The position numbers and the translations under genes were made by a program. A stretch of 6,365 nt of DNA from Geminicoccaceae bacterium (lineage in GTDB: Bacteria > Pseudomonadota > Alphaproteobacteria > Geminicoccales > Geminicoccaceae), in the NCBI GenBank assembly GCA_030824835.1, contig JAPJRA010000231.1, positions 1 through 6,365 on the forward strand. Direction: 5' to 3'. Under the pieces are notes generated by a model, which was not told the DNA's origin, did not search any database, and saw only the letters and a list, made by a program, of their open reading frames with translations. Shown here piece after piece: positions 1 through 5,479 of the stretch. Each line of letters starts with the position of its first letter. Positions within the stretch are counted from its first letter, which is position 1.

Positions 1-1310
1 TCCTCCTGCGGCGCGCGAGCGAGCCCGTGAGCCCGGGCTGGCGGCCGGCCGTGCCGGGCTTGCGAGGGCGACGCGTGCTGATCCACGTTCCCGACGACTC
101 GACCAGCCGCACCGCGCTGATGCACCAGCTCGAATCGTGGCAGATGGTCCCATGCCTCGCCCCGACACTCGACGAAGCGGTCGATCTGGTTCGTGACCGG
201 ACCGTGGAGGCGGCCATCCTGGACACGAGTTCGGCAGGCATGGACGTCGCGGCTGGTATCGGGGCCATGCGGGCGGTGCGCCCCAACCTGCCGCTCGTGC
301 TGCTGACCATGGCCGGAAGTCACGAGGCCGAGGTCGGGTCCGCCGTCCATAACTCGGCGCGCGTGAGCCGACCGATCGTGCCGTCGAAATTGCTCGACGC
401 GCTGGCGGTGTTGTTGCTCGAGCCGCTGCCCGTGACGTCCGCCGGTGACGTCGAGAGGGTTTTCGATCCCGGCGTCGCCCTTCGGTGGCCGCTGCGGATC
501 CTGGTGGCCGACGACCATGCGACCAACCGGAAGCTGGCCATGTTGATCCTGCGACGCCTGGGCTATGAGCCGGATGTCGTCGGTGACGGCGGGGAAGTAC
601 TGGAAGCGTTGGAACAGCGCCGCTACGATGTTGTGTTGATGGACGTTCAAATGCCTGGAATGGATGGGCTGGAAGCCACAGCAGAAGTGCGCAGCCGCTG
701 GCCGCACGAAAGTCCATATATCATTGCGATGACTGCCAACGCGATGCAAGGCGATCGCGAGATGTGCTTGAAAGCGGGCATGGACGATTATGTCAGCAAG
801 CCGATCGAGATCGAACATCTGGTTGCTGCCTTGCGTAAATGCCCCGCATCGGCGGCCGCTGGCCCGCCTGTCGCGGGTGCCGCAGAGCCCCCGACCGGAG
901 GTGTCGATAGGGCCCACGAGCAGGATGGCGGAACGGTCCTCGAGCGCGCCGCGCTCAAATCGCTGTCAGGGCTCATTGGAGGTGACCCGAAGGCGATGGC
1001 CGAACTGATCCAGAGCTTTCTGGACGAGGCCCCCGGTCTTCGTCACGACCTGCAGCAGGCAGTGGCCGAGCAGGATGCGAGGCTTCTGCGTATGGCCGCG
1101 CATACGCTCAAGTCGAGTGCCAGGGATTTCGGCGCCACCCGGCTCGCCATGGTCTGCCAGGAACTGGAGGACTGTGGCCGTTCCGAACAGTTGAACGCGG
1201 CGACCGAGCGACTGCGGCGGTTCGAGATCGAGTATGGGCCGGTGCATGCGGCGCTCGAGCGTGAGATCGACGCCTGTCACGCCGACATCGAGCGATTGGG
1301 AGCGGCGTGA
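1..1310 (+). CDS. Hybrid sensor kinase C-terminal part: REC-REC-Hpt (5' end outside window)
   Basis: The reading frame is open to the left edge, so the GTG at 27 is probably internal and the kinase core is probably upstream. Three modules are visible. The first receiver (about nt 70-420) keeps the phospho-acceptor Asp (nt 222-224, ILDTSSAGMD), but its acidic pocket reads VLIHVPDD and the conserved Lys is Arg (nt 369-371, SRPI), so it looks degenerate. The second receiver (about nt 490-835) is complete: Asp pair nt 510-515, acceptor Asp nt 642-644 (LMDVQMPGMDG), Thr in AMTANA, Lys nt 798-800 (SKPI). After an Ala/Pro-rich linker comes an Hpt domain (about nt 940-1260) with phospho-His at nt 1101-1103 (AHTLKSSARDFGA). 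Such proteins pass phosphate His-Asp-His-Asp to a separate receiver, most simply the next gene's product, whose start lies one base after this stop. The receiver and Hpt calls are firm. A full hybrid kinase is inferred; a stand-alone REC-REC-Hpt protein is the alternative. Confidence 0.88.
   Translation, partial: LLRRASEPVSPGWRPAVPGLRGRRVLIHVPDDSTSRTALMHQLESWQMVPCLAPTLDEAVDLVRDRTVEAAILDTSSAGMDVAAGIGAMRAVRPNLPLVLLTMAGSHEAEVGSAVHNSARVSRPIVPSKLLDALAVLLLEPLPVTSAGDVERVFDPGVALRWPLRILVADDHATNRKLAMLILRRLGYEPDVVGDGGEVLEALEQRRYDVVLMDVQMPGMDGLEATAEVRSRWPHESPYIIAMTANAMQGDREMCLKAGMDDYVSKPIEIEHLVAALRKCPASAAAGPPVAGAAEPPTGGVDRAHEQDGGTVLERAALKSLSGLIGGDPKAMAELIQSFLDEAPGLRHDLQQAVAEQDARLLRMAAHTLKSSARDFGATRLAMVCQELEDCGRSEQLNAATERLRRFEIEYGPVHAALEREIDACHADIERLGAA
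1298..1302 (+). promoter_or_regulatory. Ribosome binding site for the receiver-cyclase gene
   Basis: GGGAG lies nine bases before the ATG at 1312, inside the last codons of the kinase gene. It supports 1312 as the start: the next residues lead straight into the first receiver strand (VVLVVDDHPTNR). An upstream in-frame ATG at 1234 would add a 26-residue non-conserved tail and a large overlap. Confidence 0.6.
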
Positions 1311-1311
1311 G

Positions 1312-2406
1312 ATGGAGCTGGCGCCCGCTGTCGTGCTCGTGGTCGACGACCATCCGACGAACCGGATGAAGCTGTCCATGGCGGTGAAGACCCTTGGGCA
1401 CCTGACGGTTCAGGCAAAGAACGGCGTCGAGGCCCTCGAGCGGCTGCGCGCCAACGCGGTCGATTTGGTGCTGCTCGACATCATGATGCCGGTGCTCGAC
1501 GGGTATCAGGTGCTGCAGGAGATGAAGAACGACTCCAAGCTGCGGGAGATACCGGTCATCGTCATCTCGTCGCTGGAGGAACTCGAGAGCGTCGTCGCCT
1601 GCATCGAGCTCGGCGCCGAGGATTACCTGCCGAAGACGTTCGATCCGCTGCTGCTGCGGGCGCGCGTGAATTCCAGGCTGGAAAAGAAGCATCTGCGCGA
1701 TGCGGTCGTCAAGCAGATGCAGTTCATCCGCGAAATATTCGGCAAGTATGTGCCCGACCGGATTGCATCGGCGCTGGTCGAGAGCAGGGGCAATCTGGAG
1801 CCGATCCGTACGGACGCCACCATCGTCTATACCGATATTGAAGGGTTCACGACCCTGGTCGAGAGCGTGCCGGCCGAGCAGAGCTTCCGTCTGCTGAACG
1901 AGTACATGCCTGCGCTGTTCGAACCGATCACCCGCCACGGCGGCATTGTCAACGGCTTCCACGGCGACGGCATCCTCGCCGTGTTCAACGTGCCGGTGCA
2001 GGACCCGCGCCACGCGGACCATGCGCTGCAGGCGGCGATCGAGATGGTGGAGGAGACCGGCGGGGGCAGGCTGTTCGCGGACCTGCCCATCGTCACCCGG
2101 ATCGGAGTCAATACGGGCGAGGTCATCTCCGGCACCATCGGTTCGGGCAGCCGGCTGAGCTATTCGGTGCTGGGTGATGCCGTCAACGTGGCTGCGCGAC
2201 TGGAGGAGATGAACAAGGAATACGGCACGCAAATCCTGGTATCGGGCAATACCGTCAAGGAGTTGCACGGTGATTATGCTTTGCTGCAACTGGGCAATGT
2301 CGCCATCAGGGGTAAAAGGGAACCAGTTCAGATTTATCGCCTGGGTCGGCAAGCGCAGACTGATGAGGAACAGAAGGGTTGTCAGCCATCAACGCAAGCC
2401 GTATAA
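1312..2406 (+). CDS. Response regulator with class III adenylate/guanylate cyclase output domain
   Basis: This 364-residue protein couples a phosphorelay to synthesis of a cyclic nucleotide from ATP or GTP; no signal peptide or membrane segment is seen, so it should be cytoplasmic. The N-terminal receiver (about residues 6-122) has Asp12/Asp13, acceptor Asp56 (LLDIMMPVLDG) and Lys108 (LPKT). A helical linker with the FGKYVPDRIA motif that often precedes these cyclases leads to the catalytic domain (about 168-355). Metal-binding aspartates are Asp175 (YTDIEGFT) and Asp219 (HGDG); transition-state Asn292 and Arg296 sit in GDAVNVAAR. The two purine-selecting positions are unusual: the Lys expected four residues before Asp219 is Gly215, and the Asp/Thr position before LGD is Ser285. 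ATP versus GTP preference therefore cannot be assigned. It starts one base after the kinase stop, so translation is probably coupled. The end of the gene overlaps a promoter candidate for the next gene. Confidence 0.92.
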   Translation: MELAPAVVLVVDDHPTNRMKLSMAVKTLGHLTVQAKNGVEALERLRANAVDLVLLDIMMPVLDGYQVLQEMKNDSKLREIPVIVISSLEELESVVACIELGAEDYLPKTFDPLLLRARVNSRLEKKHLRDAVVKQMQFIREIFGKYVPDRIASALVESRGNLEPIRTDATIVYTDIEGFTTLVESVPAEQSFRLLNEYMPALFEPITRHGGIVNGFHGDGILAVFNVPVQDPRHADHALQAAIEMVEETGGGRLFADLPIVTRIGVNTGEVISGTIGSGSRLSYSVLGDAVNVAARLEEMNKEYGTQILVSGNTVKELHGDYALLQLGNVAIRGKREPVQIYRLGRQAQTDEEQKGCQPSTQAV

Positions 2407-2407
2407 A
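2379..2407 (+). promoter_or_regulatory. Candidate sigma70-type promoter for the decarboxylase pair
   Basis: TTGTCA (2379-2384) and TATAAA (2402-2407) are each one mismatch from the -35 and -10 consensus and are separated by exactly 17 bases. The element overlaps the last codons and the stop of the cyclase gene, in a locally AT-richer patch. A start near 2414 would give a leader of about 40 bases. The decarboxylase pair could thus be transcribed alone as well as by read-through. Prediction by eye only. Confidence 0.5.
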
Positions 2408-2415
2408 ATATCTTC

Positions 2416-2437
2416 GCTCGATCGGCAGAAGTCGAGC
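2416..2437 (+). other. Short inverted repeat (hairpin) in the leader of the first decarboxylase gene
   Basis: GCTCGA (2416-2421) and TCGAGC (2432-2437) are perfect complements around a 10-base loop, with one further possible G-U pair. The hairpin would sit at the very 5' end of a transcript from the promoter at 2379-2407 and ends four bases before the ribosome binding site. It could stabilise the mRNA or bind a regulator; six pairs is short enough to be chance. Confidence 0.3.
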
Positions 2438-2441
2438 CAGC

Positions 2442-2448
2442 GGGAGAG
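2442..2448 (+). promoter_or_regulatory. Ribosome binding site for the first decarboxylase gene
   Basis: GGGAGAG, seven bases before the ATG at 2456, supports that start. It lies between the leader hairpin and the start codon. Confidence 0.65.
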
Positions 2449-2455
2449 CTAAAAG

Positions 2456-3757
2456 ATGACAGACAGTCAAGCCGTCGAGCATGTCCGTCAGCTCAATGAT
2501 CAGTATTTTATCGACAAGCACAAATCTCGTCTGGCAGTCAGGCGTGGTCAGATTACAGATGACTTCGAACAGATCAACGAATATCAAAAGTATGTGCTGC
2601 AACAGATCACCAATTCGCCCTACGCGGCATGGCTACCCGAGATCAGCGCACTGAAGGACACGATCGAGCGCAATCCCTTCGTCCGCATGAACGTCGAGCG
2701 GATGCTGACCGAGCTGCCGTCGCATCGCCAGCACTTCACCACCGTGGACATGATGCTGAAGGCGATCAATTTCGTCGTTCACTCGGCGCCCATTTTCAAG
2801 AACGTGAACTCGATATCCTGGCAGTTCCCGCTGTCGGCGCTGATGAACTTCTGGATGATGACCCCATCCGGCATGGCCGTCCTGCGCATGCCGCAAATGA
2901 ACGACCACATCAACCAGATCATGAAGGCTTGGTGCAAGTTCCTCGACACCCCGGATAGCCGCTTCGTCCTGAACGAGACCGACGAAGGCTGGTTCTGTGC
3001 CAAGGCCTATGCCTACAATGACCTCGATTCCTACGTCATTCCGGATCGAAGCGCGCCCTATTGGGGCTTCAAGTCCTACAATGAATTCTTCCATCGCGAC
3101 ATCAAGCCGGAAACGCGGCCGATCGATGGCAAGGGCGATCCGTCCGTGATCAACTCGCCCAACGATGGCGTGGCCTGGGCGGTGCAGTACGACGTCAAGG
3201 CGAGTGACGCCTTCTGGCTCAAGTCGCAGCGTTACTCGCTGGCCGACATGCTGAACTATCACGGACTGACGGATCGGTTCGTGGGCGGTATCGTCTACCA
3301 GACCTATGTCAACGGCGGTGCTGACTGGCATCGCTTCACGTCGCCGATCGACGGCACCGTGGTCGACGCCGAGATCGTCACCGGTTACGCCTGGACGGAG
3401 AGCGACGCGACGCCTTCCGATCCGACGTCCGGCACCTACTCGCAAGGTTGGGCCGCCGGCGTCGCCACCCGCGGCCTGATCTTCATCGATTCCGGGATCG
3501 AGGCGCTGGGCATCGTCTGCGTGATTCCGATCGGCCTGACGGAGGTCTCCTCGCTCGACTGTTTCGTGAAGGCCGGGGACAAGGTCAGGAAGGGCGACCA
3601 GCTCGGCTGGTTCAGCTTCGGCGGCTCCTCCTTCGCCATTGTCTTCCAGCCCGGGGCGATCAAGGAGCTGCTGGTCATGCCGCCGGACAAGGACCGTAAC
3701 CATCAGCCCAAGGATACGCTGCAGACCAATCGGCGGTTCGCCATCGCCAACATTTAG
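2456..3757 (+). CDS. PSD-superfamily pyruvoyl decarboxylase, PsiD-like, first tandem copy with altered triad His
   Basis: The 433 residues form two regions. The N-terminal part (about 45-200; FPLSALM at 124-130, FVLNETDEGWF) resembles the extra domain found before the catalytic domain in PsiD-type L-tryptophan decarboxylases and related bacterial proteins. The PSD catalytic part follows (about 200-433; NEFFHR 209-214). Family members cut themselves before a Ser that becomes the pyruvoyl cofactor, then decarboxylate a phospholipid headgroup or free amino acid. The cleavage motif is present (FGGSS, Ser391), as is the triad Asp (SPNDG, Asp237). The region matching E. coli PSD His144-Arg-Val-His147 reads HRFT: His292 is kept, but the His147 position is Thr295. 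Self-processing may be slow or altered; cleavage would leave a 43-residue alpha chain. There is no signal peptide or hydrophobic anchor, so it is probably soluble, unlike membrane-bound lipid PSDs. The next gene, 45 bases on, is a paralogue. The family is firm; the substrate (amino acid rather than phosphatidylserine) is inferred. Confidence 0.85.
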   Translation: MTDSQAVEHVRQLNDQYFIDKHKSRLAVRRGQITDDFEQINEYQKYVLQQITNSPYAAWLPEISALKDTIERNPFVRMNVERMLTELPSHRQHFTTVDMMLKAINFVVHSAPIFKNVNSISWQFPLSALMNFWMMTPSGMAVLRMPQMNDHINQIMKAWCKFLDTPDSRFVLNETDEGWFCAKAYAYNDLDSYVIPDRSAPYWGFKSYNEFFHRDIKPETRPIDGKGDPSVINSPNDGVAWAVQYDVKASDAFWLKSQRYSLADMLNYHGLTDRFVGGIVYQTYVNGGADWHRFTSPIDGTVVDAEIVTGYAWTESDATPSDPTSGTYSQGWAAGVATRGLIFIDSGIEALGIVCVIPIGLTEVSSLDCFVKAGDKVRKGDQLGWFSFGGSSFAIVFQPGAIKELLVMPPDKDRNHQPKDTLQTNRRFAIANI

Positions 3758-3793
3758 TCGCGACCATCGGGTGAAGAACGCACTGGCGAGGCT

Positions 3794-3797
3794 GGAG
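3794..3797 (+). promoter_or_regulatory. Ribosome binding site for the second decarboxylase gene
   Basis: GGAG five bases before the ATG at 3803. The short 45-base gap after the first paralogue shows no obvious promoter or hairpin, which fits co-transcription. Confidence 0.5.
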
Positions 3798-3802
3798 CAA
3801 TC

Positions 3803-5077
3803 ATGGACGGTCAGATTCGAAGCGCGGAAGAGGAGCGCTATCGCGCTTTGTTCGGGTTTCAGGCCGGCTATCTTCCGGCCGATCTGGGGGCGTTGCTGTC
3901 ATGGCAGCGGGAGCTGAAGTCGGCTGTCGACAAGGCGAGCCGGGATGAGCCCGACCGCCCGGTCGCCGCGTCCGTCACGGCATTGGCCCGGCTGCTCGAC
4001 CGGGACGGCATCCTGCGCATGTATGTCGACCAGATGATCGCCGAGGTGCCGGAAAAGGTGCGGACCGTGTCCGACATACCGGACCTGCTCGACCATCTGA
4101 ATCACGTCGTTCGCATGGCACCGGCGTGGGAAGTCGACGAGAGCAAGCGGGTGTTCTTCCCGATGTCGGCACTGCTCGGCCAGATGATGATCACCGATGG
4201 GGGTGAGGGGGCTTTCCGGCTACGCGACTTCAACGACGCGCTCCGCTGGATCCTCAGGGACTGGTGCGGCTTCCTCGACAGCTTCAATAGTCGGTATGTG
4301 TTGAACGAGGGTGCCGAAGGTTGGCTGTCGCCGCCGGCCGCGGCCTACAACAAGTTGTCGGACTTCGTTGTTCCCGACCGGGCGGCCCCACATTGGGGCT
4401 GGGAATCGTTCAACGCGTTCTTTCACCGCCAGATCAGACCCGAGGTACGGCCGATCGCGGCGCCGCACGACCCGAAGGTCATCACCTCGGCCAATGACGG
4501 CACCGTCTACAAGATCACAAGGGGGGTGGACGAACGGGCGCGGTTCTGGCTCAAGGGTCAGCCCTACTCTTTGGGCGACATGGTGGCCGGCAGCGCTTAT
4601 GTCGACCGCTTTATCGGCGGCGACGTGTTTCAAACCTTCCTAAGCGGGGCAGACTATCACCGCTGGCACGCGCCTGTTGCCGGCATTATCCGCGATGCTG
4701 TCGTCGTCGATGGGTTGATGTTCAGCAACGCCGAATCGGCCGGGCCTGATCCAAAGGGCATCCTTTCCCAGGGATACCAGTCGGCGGTCAATACTAGAGG
4801 GCTGATTTTCGTCGAGAGCGACGACCCGGTCATCGGCCTCGTCTGCTGCATCCCTATTGGTATCACCGAGATCTCCTCGATTTCGATTGGGGTACGGCGT
4901 GGCGACCGTGTCGCCAAGGGGCAGGAGCTGGGATACTTCAGCTACGGCGGTTCGAGCATGGCGCTGGTCTTTCAACCAGGAGCCATCCGTCAATTCGCCT
5001 TCAACAGCCCGGATGCCGATGACGCGGGAATGAAGGTACCCGTGCGGGTGAACGCCGAGATTGCCACGGCGCACTGA
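3803..5077 (+). CDS. PSD-superfamily pyruvoyl decarboxylase, PsiD-like, second tandem copy with complete motifs
   Basis: This 424-residue paralogue of the upstream protein has the same two-part build: an N-terminal domain (FPMSALL 119-125, YVLNEGAEGWL) and a PSD catalytic domain (NAFFHR 204-209). All recognisable self-cleavage and catalytic residues are present: Asp232 (SANDG), the HRWH motif with His286 and His289 (matching E. coli PSD His144 and His147), and YGGSS with Ser384 as the predicted pyruvoyl precursor. Cleavage would give a 41-residue alpha chain. The copies align almost end to end with shared blocks (VPDRAAPHWG versus IPDRSAPYWG; TRGLIF; VFQPGAI) but are well diverged, so the duplication is old or the two have specialised. 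No export signal or membrane segment is seen. The reaction should be decarboxylation of an amino acid or amino-acid headgroup; the exact substrate cannot be read from the sequence. The length matches the PsiD-like branch, longer than E. coli PSD (about 320 residues). Confidence 0.87.
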   Translation: MDGQIRSAEEERYRALFGFQAGYLPADLGALLSWQRELKSAVDKASRDEPDRPVAASVTALARLLDRDGILRMYVDQMIAEVPEKVRTVSDIPDLLDHLNHVVRMAPAWEVDESKRVFFPMSALLGQMMITDGGEGAFRLRDFNDALRWILRDWCGFLDSFNSRYVLNEGAEGWLSPPAAAYNKLSDFVVPDRAAPHWGWESFNAFFHRQIRPEVRPIAAPHDPKVITSANDGTVYKITRGVDERARFWLKGQPYSLGDMVAGSAYVDRFIGGDVFQTFLSGADYHRWHAPVAGIIRDAVVVDGLMFSNAESAGPDPKGILSQGYQSAVNTRGLIFVESDDPVIGLVCCIPIGITEISSISIGVRRGDRVAKGQELGYFSYGGSSMALVFQPGAIRQFAFNSPDADDAGMKVPVRVNAEIATAH

Positions 5078-5085
5078 AGGCGGTG

Positions 5086-5124
5086 GTCGGCCGCGCCCGG
5101 CCACGGTACTTCGGCGCGGCCGAC
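5086..5124. terminator. GC-rich hairpin between convergent genes, possible bidirectional terminator
   Basis: GTCGGCCGCGCC (5086-5097) and GGCGCGGCCGAC (5113-5124) form a perfect 12-bp stem around a 15-base loop. It lies 8 bases after the second decarboxylase stop and 7 bases beyond the convergent small gene's stop. No T-tract follows on either strand, so it is not a classical intrinsic terminator; it may block exonucleases or act with Rho. Position and stem length make chance unlikely. Confidence 0.55.
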
Positions 5125-5131
5125 GCGTAGG

Positions 5132-5458
5132 TCAGGGAGCCGTGCAGGGCAGGGTGGTGGCGGTGCAGACTTCCTTGCCGCTGATGATGACGAGGATCTT
5201 CTGCTTGCCCTGGGGCGTGCAGCCGCAGGTCTGTTGTTGGACAGGGGTGATCGGCGTCGCGACGACGGTGGGCGCGAGGTCGAGTGCTGCCGGCAGGGCC
5301 GCGAGCACCAGCGTCGGGGCCGCGTCCGGCCCTGGATCGGCGGCGCGAGCAGAAGCCGGCAGCGCGGCGGCGACGAGAATGGCCATCGTCAGGCCAAGGC
5401 CACGCGGCGCTATCGACGCTAGGCGCTGAATACGTGATTCGAGCTTCGTGAAGCGCAT
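5132..5458 (-). CDS. Small exported protein with four cysteines, function unknown
   Basis: I do not recognise this 108-residue protein. It has a long basic N-region (MRFTKLESRIQRL), a hydrophobic stretch (LGLTMAILVAAALPA) and a probable signal peptidase site near residue 39 (ARA before ADPG), so it should be exported. The mature part, about 69 residues, starts with an Ala/Pro/Leu-rich low-complexity stretch and ends in a compact region holding all four cysteines (CGC, then EVC and LPC), which could form two disulfides in the periplasm. No lipobox is seen. The start at 5458 is favoured by a good ribosome binding site. It lies 21 bases after the outer-membrane barrel gene and is probably co-transcribed with it, so a periplasmic or cell-surface role alongside the barrel is a reasonable guess only. 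Confidence 0.7.
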   Translation of the reverse strand: MRFTKLESRIQRLASIAPRGLGLTMAILVAAALPASARAADPGPDAAPTLVLAALPAALDLAPTVVATPITPVQQQTCGCTPQGKQKILVIISGKEVCTATTLPCTAP

Positions 5459-5465
5459 CCCAAAA

Positions 5466-5472
5466 TTCCTTT
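5466..5472 (-). promoter_or_regulatory. Ribosome binding site for the small exported protein gene
   Basis: On the minus strand AAAGGAA lies seven bases before the ATG at 5458, within the 21-base gap after the barrel gene's stop. This strong site argues that the small ORF is truly translated and fixes its start. Confidence 0.6.
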
Positions 5473-5479
5473 GTAATGG

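Noticed and set aside
27..29. GTG at 27 as the true start of the REC-REC-Hpt protein
   Set aside because: The frame stays open to the window edge, no convincing ribosome binding site precedes it, and the architecture is typical of a hybrid kinase tail.
1108..2352. Long antisense open frame (414 codons) opposite the cyclase gene
   Set aside because: Its translation is rich in His, Arg and Gln with no recognisable domain, and the plus strand carries clear receiver and cyclase motifs. It is a GC-rich shadow frame.
2633..3703. Long antisense open frame (356 codons) opposite the first decarboxylase
   Set aside because: Composition is typical of a complementary-frame shadow, there is no family motif, and the opposite strand has complete decarboxylase motifs.
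2456..5077. Recent tandem DNA duplication or recombination hotspot
   Set aside because: The two decarboxylases are clear paralogues in protein, but I saw no long stretch of shared DNA, so the duplication is not recent.
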